A stretch of 64,000 nucleotides of DNA from Apricaphanius iberus (taxonomy: Eukaryota > Chordata > Actinopteri > Cyprinodontiformes > Aphaniidae), in the NCBI GenBank assembly GCA_028564705.1, contig JAPXFQ010000398.1:2976001-3040000 (forward strand). Reading direction: 5' to 3'. Positions 33,986 through 45,034 of the stretch are shown here, piece by piece. The first letter of the stretch is position 1, and the number at the start of each line of letters is the position of its first letter. A program made the translations under genes and the position numbers. Below the pieces are notes generated by a model that was given only the letters and a program-made list of their open reading frames with translations, was not told the DNA's origin and searched no databases.

Positions 33986-35689
33986 AACAACATGTGGCCC
34001 ACCTGCAAGAAGCAAAAAATTCAGCAGTTCAGAAGATTGTTACTTTATTGATTTTTACACTATACTCTTGTTTCAAATGGTCTGACCAGAAATACTTGGT
34101 CTTTAAACAGGATTACAGCTTACTACTGTTATTTCCTATTTAAATAAGCATTTACTTACAAGTACATACATGCAAAGAGCAAATGTGATGTTAATTATAA
34201 ACTTAATAAAATGGCAGTTAAACAAACAGCTTTAAAGATTTTGGATTGGATTTTTGGAATTTGCTTCTCTCAGAATAGCTCCTAGATTTTACCTACTGGA
34301 CCAACTAAGCTCTATTTCTAAAAAATAAAAACGCTAAGAAAAATTTCTTCAGCAGATAACAAAAAAAAGATATTTCAAAAAAGCTCACTTCCAAAATGTT
34401 GATGTATTCTTTTAAGTGGACATAGCATGCTTTTAAATTCTATAAAGTGGAATCTCAATTATTAGGTCTGAATTCCTCATTATTGTAGCTCTACATGCTC
34501 CTTTTCTATTCCTGTTTTGAGGAGTCTAGACAATAAGTAATTTTGGTATGATCTATTTAAATCCACGGGCACTGCTACTGCTGTGCTACTGCCAGCGTCA
34601 AGCTAACCTCATTGAATGTGTTGGGATCATGCATTCTCCAAGACTAAACAAGGAAAAATAATCTAATATTGTTTCAATTCAATTTAATTCAATTTGTTTA
34701 TATAGCGCCAATTGACAACAGATGTCATCTTAACGCAATTTACTAGTAAAATAATTTAAATAGAATTATTCAAACATTCCAACCAGTTAAAAGTTTTCTA
34801 TGTAAGATATCCCAGCAGATTGTGTTGAGTCATTGACATGAGGGTGCGCCCTGTACATGCAGATTCCAACCACAGCAATCCCTCACACTGAGCAAGCATA
34901 CAACGACAGTGTAGAGCAAAAACTCTGCTATAACGGGAAGAAATGTCTAGCAGAACCTGGCTCAGTACAAGCGGTCATCTGCAATGGCCGTCTGAGGGTT
35001 ATCATAAATCTCTGGAAATATCCATCAAAATATTGTTGAAAATGAATAAATTCATGCCCACTCATTGAAAAATGTAGTCTGCTGGATAACATATAACCAT
35101 AAAAAGCGGGTCTAAAGTACATGGGCGCAGGTCCTATTGTATGGGGGCCTACATATTGGACGCTGTGTGTTTCCTTCTATGTGAGCCGATACGGTCTAAA
35201 CACCTTTATTGATTTTTGAATATGGGATTACATTCATTTTCCGCTCGTCCTCATTAAAATGAGGAGCTCTATGAAAAAAAAACGAAACAAAAAACTTTCT
35301 TCAACCTTTCACATTCTGGGAAAGTATTTTCTGACTTGTTTGCCCGAAAAACAATTCTAGAACTTGAGTTGTAAAGTGCAATAATTAGCACAAAGGAATA
35401 AGTTTACAATTCCTCACTTATGCTTATGGGCAAACTGGGCATTCGATTTTTCTTCAAGGCTGCAGGTCTCTGATAATATACTGTAATGTCAGGTTTTCCA
35501 GCTGCGGCTGGGAGATAAAGACAGCAGAACTGCTTCTACTGTACCACGTTATTTGGTTTTGAGTGGTAGAGGATTTTGTTTTTTTTTTGTACATCGTTGC
35601 AGTTTTTTTTGAGAATAAACATTTCCTATGAGGTAATACACTACAAAATACTCCCACAGATGTGGGCCATTGATTGCAAACAAGATTTG
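33986..35689. other. Non-coding with two repeat scraps
   Basis: At 34672-34745 is a fish dispersed repeat with CAATTCAATTTGTTTATATA then GCGCCAATTGACAACAGATG. At about 35055-35165 is a relic related to 20143-20345. No gene was seen. Confidence 0.5.
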
Positions 35690-37012
35690 TTCATTTGCAC
35701 ACACAAAAAAGGGTTTTTTCATAACAAATTCAGTCAAGCCCATGTTGCAAAAATGAGTACACCCCAATTATAGTCTTAGGAGAAAACCAACGTTTAAAAC
35801 TACAAAATTCTAATTCATTTTAGAGGTGTCCAGCAGACAGGTGACTATAAAAAGGCATTACTTTACAAAGAAAAGCCCTTCCCATTTAATCCTGTCAGAA
35901 ATGGCCCCCCATGGAAGAGAAATGTCACAATATCTGAGAAAGGAAATAATTTATTTAAGCAAAAAAGGTGAGGGCTACACGAAGATCATCAAAGCTTTAC
36001 ATATCAGTCAAAATACTGTAGCAAAGGTGATCCAAAAATTTAACAAAGATGGAAGTGCAACCATCTTACAGAGATGTCCAGTCCTTCAACGGAAATTAAC
36101 ATCTTGACAGGCGCACCTTCTGATGAGAAGAAAATCACCATGCAAGTTCAGTGCAGTTAGCTAAAGCAGAAGAAAGTCAAAGTGGCGTGACCGTTTCCCG
36201 TGACACCACACGACGAACACTGCAGAGGAATGGCATACATCGGTATCGTCCATGAAGGAAGCCTCTCCTAAAGCCCATGCACAAAAAAGCACGCCTAGAT
36301 TTTGCAAGGCCCCATGCTGAAAAAGATGAAGACTATTGGGACTCTCTACTTCGGAGTGACGAGATCACTGTTTTTGGACCTAATGCAGGTGCCTACAGTG
36401 AAAAATGCATGGTGCCTATAGTGAAACATGGTGGTTGCAGTGTCCTTATGTGAGGCTGCATGAGTGCTGCTGGTGTTGGGGAGCTGCATTTCATTGATGG
36501 TATCATGAACTCTACAATGTGCTGCTCTATACTGAAGGAGACAATGCTGCCATCACTCCATGCACTTGGTCGTCTGGCACTTTTCAAACACGACAATGAT
36601 CCAAAACACACATCTAAAGCAACTGTTGCATTTCTGAAGCAGAACAGGGTGAAGGTGATTGAATGGCCAAGTATGTCTCCTGATCTGAACCTAATCAAAC
36701 ACCTGTGGAGAATTCTGCAGCGACAAGTTGAGAATCACTCTCCATCCAGCATCCAGGCTCTAAAAGAGGTTATTCTTGAAGAATGGAAAAATATAGATGT
36801 TGCAATATGTCTCCAACTTGTTCATTCCATGCCTAGATGACTTGCTTGCTTCAACCAATTTGAGTAAAACTGAAGATTTTGTGATCTAAGTTAGATTATT
36901 AACCTTAGTTTCATGTTATCCAGCCTTGTGAAAAATTTGTAAACTGTTCTTGTGTTCATTGAGCTACTGATTAATTTCATACTTTTAAAGGGGGTGTACT
37001 CATTTATGCTGT
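35690..37012 (+). mobile_element. Nearly full-length, inactive Tc1-like transposon
   Basis: Inverted ends are visible as GCAAAAATGAGTACACCCCA (from about 35748) and the complement of GGGGTGTACTCATTTATGCT (36990-37009). The left terminal region probably begins earlier, since the family has long ends. Between them lies a full transposase gene in damaged frames on the plus strand. Length of about 1.3 kb fits Tc1. It is followed by an AT-rich TATATA stretch, a usual insertion site. The left limit is uncertain. Confidence 0.8.
35826..36840 (+). pseudogene. Tc1-like transposase pseudogene with lost catalytic residue
   Basis: The first open part (35826-36107) holds the paired-like helix-turn-helix region: KEIIYLSKKGEGYTKIIKAL then HISQNTVAKVIQKFNKDGSA. 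After a frameshift, sequence near 36340-36400 holds the first catalytic aspartate (LLRSDEITVFG). A TGA interrupts near 36450, and 36460-36840 completes the core with FKHDNDPKHTSKATVAF (second aspartate), SMSPDLNLIKHLWRI and a tail ending at 36840. In the third motif the family reads DLNPIEHLW, but here it is DLNLIKHLW, so the catalytic glutamate is lysine. With stops and frameshifts it is inactive. Confidence 0.85.
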
Positions 37013-37299
37013 ATATATATACATATATGTATACAGCTGTTCCTTGCTTAACTGATTTGCAGCTGCCCATAGAAGTAAATGTTTATTTATGAGCAATGAA
37101 GCTTATGTATGAATAGTGCATGGCTTCTTCTTTAATAAATGGTAGGGTCCTACCAAGATGTGTGCACATATTGGTGAGAAGAACACAAAATCCAAAATAG
37201 TCCTTTTTCGCTGGTCATTGTTAGCTGATTGCATTGAGGCTCTGACTGCTAAAGTTATATTTCATGAGCTGTGTCTATGTGCTTACTGCCTTCTCTACC
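37013..37299. other. Non-coding
   Basis: TA-rich start at 37013-37035, then unremarkable sequence with no repeat identified. Confidence 0.4.
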
Positions 37300-37560
37300 C
37301 TTTGCATTTAACAGATGCAAAGGTACCATGTACCCCTCAAGGGGTAGGGGTTCATCCTGTGACTGGTTGGTTGCCTCCACTTTATCAGTCTCAGTGGTTG
37401 TCTCCTTGAGCAAAACACTAGACCCACCTTGTCTGCTGGTGGCAGTGGGCCTGGTGGTACTGATTAAATGGCATCTGTCAGAGTACTAGTAACATGTTTA
37501 TGGACCCTGAAGTGAAGGGACCGGTAAGCACTAACACACAGGTGGCACATTTACATTACT
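37300..37560 (-). repeat. Dispersed fish repeat, inverted copy
   Basis: Read on the minus strand it resembles 23040-23240 and 63590-63805: CACCAGGCCCACTGCCACCA, ACAAGGTGGGTCTAGTGTTT and TGCTCAAGGAGACAACCACT. It is decayed and without coding value. Confidence 0.55.
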
Positions 37561-38399
37561 TATAAATGTATAATAATCACCACCATATTCAAGTCATAGC
37601 GAATAATACATGTATAAGATCAGTTCAAATCTAATTTGACAGGATGGTTACAAAACACTAATAATAATTATCACGGATGCCTTAAGTTATTGCAACTTGC
37701 TATTGACCATTTATGTTTTCTACACAGTTTTTGGATTTACTTGTTTATAACACATCTATTTTGAATTTGTCATCTTTAATGAAATTGTGTAATCGGATAA
37801 TTGACTTTCATGCTTAAGGTTAAACAAAACAAAAACAACTGAATCTGGTGTAAGGCCAATGTTATCCTTTTTAAAACCATAGAGACAGTTTCTGTATAAC
37901 CATGACTGTAAGCACAGTAAAAGAAAAAAATAATATAAAATAAAACACGAGACAACAGAGCACTTCTTAATAACTTTATAGTGGAACGGAGCAGTGCATT
38001 TTTATCATTATCATCTGAATCAGAGTTCAGATAAGGTTCATAATGTTTGTGAGCATGACCGCTTCAGAAGAAAAAGAGCATATCAAATTAATTTCTTTCA
38101 GTGCATTTTACTTCCGAAACACAATTATTGTGCTAAGAGAACAACAGTTTAATACAAAGACAGCTTGTAAAATCTGACTTTCAGAGCTTATACTGTGTTA
38201 AACTCTTCTTCAGTTATGTTGCTCTTCTCCAAATAAACAAAACTACTTTGTCATAGAAAAGATTTATTCAATAAATGTTTTTAAGTAATTGGTTTTTAAA
38301 TGCTTTAGCCAGGCTTGGCAATAGGTCCACTAAAGCACGTCCCGCAACGCTAACAGATTATATTATACATTTTTGCTAAATGCAGACAGATGGACAGCC
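37561..38399. other. Non-coding, no feature recognised
   Basis: AT-rich DNA. No open frame above 60 codons and no recognised repeat. Confidence 0.45.
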
Positions 38400-39010
38400 G
38401 CTCAGGATTGTAGTTAGTGTCTTGGCGGGCAATGCTTGGACCTACGCACGACAGCAGCTCCTCAAACCGGGCCTGTCGGTGAGGAGAGGGGCCCGGTTTC
38501 AATCCCCCGCTGGAGTGGTCCTAGCTCCGTTCAAGGCCAGACCGAACACTTAATGCGGTCAGCTCAGAGAATAAAGTACACCAGCAGCCATGCTCCACAT
38601 GCTGGGCTAGACGGAGATGGTGCCCTAATCTTAGGTTGTGAATGCCTCTGCTAGACTCGAGTGGGTCTTTAACTCCCCGATTCCCTGCTGGAGCGGTCAC
38701 AGCTCCACCTGAGGGCACGCCGAACATGTAATGTGGTCACCAGAGTCCATTGGGAGCTCCCGGAGGGTTGAGAGAAAGGGAGGGAGGAGGCCAATCGACC
38801 GCTACAGAGCGAATCCATTTGGGTCCCCCCACAAGTTGTATATTTCCCGCTTCATGCACAAAAAAATGGCATATTTTGATGCGCGACCGGTTCGCTTTGC
38901 ACACGCTTCGAGGTGCAAATGCTCAAGCATCCAGCTAGGGGCATGCACCGCTTTTTGACGCTTTTGCTGTGAACGCACCATTAGTTGTCGAACCGACTTG
39001 AGTGGGCAAA
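38400..39010. repeat. GC-rich block with internal direct repeat, family unknown
   Basis: This block is distinctly GC-rich. It contains an imperfect direct repeat of about 66 bases: 38503-38571 (CCGCTGGAGTGGTCCTAGCT to CACTTAATGCGGTCAGC) and 38680-38745 (CTGCTGGAGCGGTCACAGCT to CATGTAATGTGGTCACC). Its right end, 38952-38980, reads TTTGACGCTTTTGCTGTGAA then CGCACCATTAG, like the end of a MITE. Open frames on both strands (up to 75 codons) carry no domains. It may be a non-autonomous DNA element, but I cannot name it. Confidence 0.5.
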
Positions 39011-39868
39011 TGCTCACATGCGACAGCGTCTGCCACGTTGGAGAAGTGTTCTGTTTCCTCCCAGTTTAAGCTGTTCAGGGCAGATGGCAGATAGTGTTTG
39101 TGGTGTCGTTTGGGTGAGCGGTTTTCTGATGTCAATATTGTGGATCGAGTGGCCCATGGTGCAGTAGGGTTATGGTATAGGCAGGCATACATTATGGACG
39201 AAGAACACAGGTGCATTTTATTTATGGCATTTTGAATGCACAGAGATACCATGATGTGATCCTGAGGTCCATTGTTGTGCCGCACATCCAACAACACCAC
39301 CTCATGTTGCAGCATGATAATGCAATGACCCATGTTGCAAGGATCTGTACTCAATTCTTCAAAACTGAAAACATCACAGTTCTTGCATGACAATATACTC
39401 ACCAGACATGTCACCCATTGAGCATGTTTGGGATGCTCTGGATCGGCATATATGACAGCCTGTTCCAGTTCCTGCCAATATCCAGCACCTTCATCTACAG
39501 CCACTACAGCCATTGAACAGGAGTGGACCAACATTCCACAGCCACAGTCGACAACCTGATCAACTCTATGTGATGGAGATGTGTTGCACTGCATGAGACA
39601 AATTGTGGTCATACCAGATACTGACTTGTTTTCTGAGTCACCCAATAAAACTGAACATTTCAGAGTGGCCCCTTATTGTGGTCAAAGGTCAAAGGTTCAC
39701 CTGTGCAATAATCATGCTGTCTAATCAGCATCTTGACATGGCACACCTGTGAGGTGGGATGGATTATCTCAGCAAAGGAGAAGTGCTCACTATCTCAGAT
39801 TTAGTTAGATTTGTGATCAATATTTGAGCAAAAACAAGTGTTGCGTTTATATTTTTGTTCAGTGCATT
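39011..39868 (+). mobile_element. 5'-truncated Tc1-like transposon
   Basis: The plus strand follows a Tc1-like transposase gene from AGGGCAGATGGCAGATAGTG (39078) through GATCGAGTGGCCCATGGTGC, CATGATAATGCAATGACCCA (the HDNA motif with the second aspartate), ATGTCACCCATTGAGCATGT (the third motif MSPIEHVW) to CCAGATACTGACTTGTTTTC. The right end reads TTGCGTTTATATTTTTGTTC with AGTG at 39868, which matches the terminal repeat of the family. The left end and N-terminal coding part are missing, apparently replaced by the GC-rich block at 38400-39010. Frames are broken by indels and stops. Confidence 0.8.
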
Positions 39869-41891
39869 TGCCAAGATAGACTTAACATCTTAATTTCCGG
39901 CTGAAAAACTTGACTCAGCTTTCCAGCATCATTGGTATCAGCAGTTTGGAGAAGTGTGTGCTTCCTTCTAGCTGGAAGTCCTAGTACCCTGGCAGCCACT
40001 TGCACATTGACTACTACATATGGGAGTATTGATTGTAGCATTAGCATAACACCAGCATGGCCAATACTAGTTCAAATTCTAATAAACAAAAAAAGAAAAA
40101 AGGCTGCACAGGTCAGATCTATTGGGTCAGTTGTTGCCACATCTGGTTAATAATTCTCTGTCAGCAACTTTGCACTCAGATGCATACGTACCAATGTAGT
40201 TGTTTTCCTTTTTTTCTACTCCGTTGGTGTGTGTTTGTTGCAAAGCAGTTCCCAACCAGGATCGTATCGGGTGCTGACTTTTTCTGGCGGGTCTGCCTAC
40301 CATTACATTGTCGTTTCTGGTCAGCTAGAGTTTATTTTCTCGGCAATGGCCGACAGAAAGTATGCTTGATTTGAGTTGGAAATAAGGGTGTGCAAAGCAG
40401 ACCCTTATTTCCTGAATTATTCTCCTGAATACAAAAATTATTTTCAAATATTTGTTCGAAATAAGTATTCGTAAAAAACACTTTATTTTTTTACCTTTCC
40501 AAATACCGTATTATGGTTTGGCTACTCTCTTAGCTGGAAAGCTTTTTACTAGAAGTGCAACTCGTAAAATACTCTAACAACTCATGTAAACAAACACAGC
40601 GGTCTGTTTTGTTGTTGTCTACAACTCCTTGTGTTGAAAATTTTCAAAAGATCATATTAGATAACTGTCCTATCAATATAAACCATCTACTGTCCAAACA
40701 TTGCACTGACTACAAATTACATCGACTATAGAATACCGTTCTGTGAGTGGTGAAATTATCTCTTGCTGTTGCAGAGCTGACCAATCATGGGCGTGCGCTC
40801 TCCATCTTGTTTGATGGCTAGTTAAAGAAAACTGGCTCTAGACCATGCTCGCCTGCCTAGTTCACAGTGAGAACTTCCGTTGACAGATAATAGTGTTGAG
40901 TCTATCCGTTCCAACATAGACAGAGAAGTATAAACTAGTATTTAGGCTCTTCCATGTTACAACTCTGTCCCAGAAATGCTCTTGCACAGATTCAAATGCT
41001 TAGTTTTAGTTAACTGGCACGACTGTTTACATATGGTCAAAACAATAGGTCTATCAAAAGCGATGGAGAATGCATCTTCGTATTTGATGCACACATATAA
41101 GATCTCATCAGCAAATTTTCCATGGATCAGTGTTGCTGTTGCTGATTGTTGTTGTTGTAGTGATGTCTTTGCAGTGTTGTCCAACCCACAAAATACCAGT
41201 GTAAGCAACTTGTAAACACCATTGGTTGAGTATAGTATAGCATTAATGGTAATGCTGGTCAGTCAAACAAGAGTATACTATGAGGCATAAAAACCATAAA
41301 TGACTGATATTGTTCAAGGCTATTTGTACAGTGCTGTTTTCTTATCGGTTGTAACATTTAAAGCATAAATGTACTTTTTTCATCATTTTTAAAGTTTAAT
41401 TTCTGAGCAGAAACTAAAGATCCATGTATTTGATAATTCACAACTGACACAAATTTTAGAAATTATTGGAGAAGGTATGAGCTGTAGCTGGTTGAAAAAA
41501 ATTGATTGGTGCTGCAGAGATAAAACTAAGTATAGGAGTGGGCTCAGATGAGTTATAGCTGAAGACATGATGTTCAAACCAAAGAAGGAACTGCTTAGTG
41601 ACAGAACAGCTCCACGGAAAAGCACAGTGTTAGTTATCATAAGAGAATCGCATGTAAGGTATTTGCCTGATTGTTCTTCCTCAGCACACTGGATTGTGCA
41701 ACAGCAAGATAGCAATCTATTATTTTCTTTATAGCTTTGAGTCAAACTGAGGGCACTTATTTTCCTCTCTTTGCAGCTGGAAGTGCTGACCACAAACTGC
41801 ATCTGCAATATTAATTTGGAGGTTCAGAGATAAATGATTAAAATAATAATTATGTTTGTCAATTTTAGGTTACTTAGTACTTAGTTACTTA

Positions 41892-41894
<3 letters not shown>
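39869..41894. other. Non-coding, no feature recognised
   Basis: Frames of up to 139 codons (minus, 41389-41808) and 105 codons (plus, 40057-40374) occur, but none shows a known domain, and their composition is that of the surroundings. A small GTT-rich run lies at 41140-41160. Confidence 0.4.

Positions 41895-41942
<48 letters not shown>
41895..41942. repeat. (TA)n microsatellite
   Basis: About 23 TA units in an uninterrupted run, next to the LINE fragment that starts shortly after. Confidence 0.95.
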
Positions 41943-41944
<2 letters not shown>

Positions 41945-41959
41945 AATACAAAATAAAAG

Positions 41960-42290
41960 TCCCCCTCACTTTTTCTGGGGGTCCTGTGCATAATCTTTGC
42001 TGTTCCAAGTACTGTGCTTTTCTGGACTTAAGTCTGAGCTTATTCTAGGGATCTGAAGCCATTCCTTCAGTTTGGGGGTTACAAACCCAAGAGCTCCAAT
42101 TACCACGGGTACTACTGTCACCTTAATCATCCAAGCCTTCTCTAGCTCCTCTCTGAGCCCTTGGTATTTCTCAAGTTTCTCATTGTCTTTTTTTCTTGAT
42201 GTTACTCACTTGGGATTGCCACATCAACCACGATGGCTTTCTCCACCACAATGTCCGGCTGGTTCGCCATTACCATACTGTCTGTCTGTA
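41960..42290 (-). mobile_element. Non-LTR retrotransposon fragment (ORF C-terminus)
   Basis: On the minus strand, in broken frames, residues like MVMANQPDIVVEKAIVVDVA then IPS, later LEKYQGL-type sequence with VVPVVIGALG-like and VTPKL-like parts (here GNWSSWVCNPQTEGM), and a final QYLEQQRL-like and HRT stretch. This follows a well-known C-terminal end of fish non-LTR polyproteins, downstream of the reverse transcriptase domain. Only about 330 bases remain, with stops and frameshifts. The clade is not certain. Confidence 0.6.
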
Positions 42291-44300
42291 TCTGCAAGCC
42301 CCACAGAATTTATAGATATATTGTATTTGGTAGAATTGCCTTTTGAACAATATGACTTGGGTCAAATTGTTTGAGATTCCTTCCCTTCTGCTATTGTTTG
42401 TGACTATTTGAAACATTATTTGAAAAGTGTGATCACTTGGACAAAAAACCTATTTCCTTACTGAATGGTATACAACTCAACATTGTACCTGTAGATATAT
42501 CAGACTTTTGAAGATCCATAATTCTTCTCCTGACATCTTCACATTTTCCATCGGTTTTCCCATGATGTCACACAATGAATCAGTGTGGTTGAGTCGTTAT
42601 TTGGATTTCTCTGCTCAGTTTGTTCAGATTAAATATTAATTGAAATAAATGAAAATAAATACTATGGAATGTTAGAATTAAAAAAATGATGGGTGAAAAT
42701 AATTATCAGATTTTTTTTTGACCCTGTAAGTCCAAATGACTGACAAAAAAAAAATTATAGCTTGACTTCTGGTATGAATAATTCTTCAATAATCTACTCA
42801 GATACACTCTTGAATATTTGTAAAATACATTTCTGGACAAAAGTTACTGATTAAAAAGTAACTGAGCAGGAGATATCTACATATGGTCATATCTAAATTT
42901 ATTGTCTTGTATAGAATATATAACTCTGTTGTGGAAAAAAATGCAAATATTTTTTAAATGGGCAACTGAAAAAAACCCCACATAGATTTCAACACATTAA
43001 AACTTTATTGTAAAACAAACAAACAAACAAGCAAAAAAAAAATCTATGCTTATACATGTAGAAAGAAATATGCAGAACAAAAATGTATAAGTCTACATAA
43101 GTGCGTAGTTCCGTCATTGCTGGGCTGTATTCCTAAATTGCTTGCAAACTCAAACAAAAAAACTAATACCAATCACTATTTTCTTTCACAATTCTCCTGC
43201 AGCAATTCGCTGACTTCTGCAGATCCTCTAAAAGTTCTGCGTCCTGCTTCCACTTACCTGTGTAAAATTAAAAAAATCCAAATGTAATTAATAAGAAATC
43301 AACTTCATTCAAAGACCATTTTTATTATGAGCAGATGAAGGCATAAAATATTCCTTATAAGCCTTCTAGAAGAATGAGGAGCACAAATAAGCATCAGGTG
43401 CTGAAGAACTGCAGGCCAAAGTCCTTAAGTGTCCGTCAAATATCTGAATATATAACATTTAATGTTAATTTTCAAATAATGACAACTGGTTTTAGATGGA
43501 AAAATTGTTGGATACATTACAAACAGTACTGACATGCAGCAGTACATTTCTGTTGACAGTGTATTCCACTTTATACAGAAACAATACAGTAGAGCAGCTA
43601 CACTTACCATATTCTGTGGTGTTCATTTATTCCTCTGTTCCTCTACCGTGGCCAGAAGGATCGACGTAGCTGTAGAAACACTGGGTTTCATATTTTTTAT
43701 GCAGCTTCAATGACAATCACAAAGCTAGAAATTACCAGGTGTTTTCAAAATAACATATTATTCTTTCAAATGCAAATCTTTCTTTACAAACCTTTCATAA
43801 ACCTTGTGAAGCACAAAGAGTTCCAAAGACATAGAGTACAGCAACAGAAAAATGTGTTTTAGCGTGCTTATGTGTTAGAGTGACTCAGAAAGGCTGCAAT
43901 GTAAAGAAAACGAGAATAATTAATTAATATCAATTGAAGAAGATTAGATTAAACGATATTATGCATTGGCATAATTTCTGTTTTTGTAACATGGGACACA
44001 GCACTGCACCATTGCTACTGCAATTTGGTTTGAATACAGAAGTGGCTATGATGACGTAGCCACTAGCCATCCCCAATAATTAATCAACATTTATTAAACT
44101 TCTGAGTTTTTAGAACAGTAGTCAAATAAACATCTCTCCTGCAGCATTCTAACACTGAGGAAACATAAGTAATTTTGGTAATACTAGCTGATCGGAAATA
44201 GTCTGAAAATGTTATATATATTTACAGTAAGTAGTTAAGTAGTTATGCTTCTGGAGATATCTAGTTTTAACAGTACATGAATCCAAGTTTCTTTGTCTGA
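42291..44300. other. Non-coding upstream flank of the receptor gene
   Basis: No supported gene. A TGACGTAG element at 44053-44060 resembles a cyclic-AMP response half-site roughly 1 kb before the receptor start, and a TATATATT stretch lies at 44213-44220. Neither can be called functional from sequence alone. Confidence 0.4.
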
Positions 44301-44451
44301 TTGTTCACATATGCGGAGCTCTATCAGGGTGCTGATCCTTGTAAACCTTACACACACAGACAGACACACACACACACAGACAGAGTTAGGCTCCTCCTCT
44401 ATATCTTCAGCCAGGGTGTGATTATCACCAATACAATCTTATGGAACCTGC

Positions 44452-44453
<2 letters not shown>

Positions 44454-44531
<78 letters not shown>
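44454..44531. repeat. (AG)n microsatellite upstream of adrb3
   Basis: About 39 uninterrupted AG units lie 491 bases before the receptor start codon, in its likely promoter or 5' leader. A pyrimidine/purine tract of this length can vary between individuals. CA-rich sequence lies just before it at 44348-44380. Confidence 0.97.
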
Positions 44532-44533
<2 letters not shown>

Positions 44534-44804
44534 TGAAGCCACTCCGGTTGTTCTTGAAAAGGCGTCACTGTTTGCTTGGTCTCCACACAGTTCAACTGTT
44601 GCATTCTGGCTAGAACAAGACTCTACGAAAAAAACTACTCCCAGTGGATGGATCTAAATGGACAAAACTAAGCTTTTTGCACTCCAGAACTTTTTTTTTA
44701 AACTCAAATATTTTTCCTGGATTTATGAACTTTCTGCAACTTTTTTAGTTGTGTAGACACCTTGGATTCATCGCTTGGGAGAAAATGTTGCTTTATAGGG
44801 AACG

Positions 44805-44927
44805 ATGGAGAACCACCAGTACCATTTGAGGACTCTCAAAGCAGAACTCCCAAAGTACGACATAAGAGCATTCTATGAAAAGAAGAGAAATAATTTGCTG
44901 TTAAAAACTTCAACCTCTCAGGTTTGA
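44805..44927 (+). promoter_or_regulatory. Upstream ORF of 40 codons in likely adrb3 leader
   Basis: ATG at 44805 lies in AACGATGG, with A at -4, C at -2 and G at +4. The frame is MENHQYHLRTLKAELPKYDI then a basic end and a stop at 44925. A shorter uORF (ATG 44785) overlaps it in another frame. If the transcript starts upstream, these would reduce re-initiation at the receptor. The stretch CAACCTCTCAGG ending 44921 could also be a splice acceptor that would remove them, so presence in mRNA is unproven. Confidence 0.35.
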
Positions 44928-45013
44928 GCGGATTTATCTGCTTGCTTTTTGTGCCAAATCTGTAGTGTTGATATTTCTTGGACATCTTCAACTGGTGGTG
45001 CCTGAGTGAAGCC

Positions 45014-45034
45014 AATGAAAGATGAGTTCTGGTA
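45014..45034 (+). promoter_or_regulatory. Short uORF overlapping the adrb3 start codon
   Basis: ATG at 45014 opens a six-residue frame (MKDEFW) that stops at 45032-45034, eight bases out of step with the receptor ATG at 45022 and overlapping it. Its context is weak (C at -3, A at +4), while the receptor ATG has A at -3. Ribosomes would therefore mostly scan past it. Such overlap can set a low translation level. Confidence 0.5.

Noticed and set aside
41389..41808. A 139-codon gene on the minus strand
   Set aside because: No domain was recognised, composition equals the flanks, and there is no start or splice context. Probably chance.
44301..44657. A 118-codon ORF with arginine-glutamate repeats
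   Set aside because: It is the translation of the AG microsatellite, not a protein gene.
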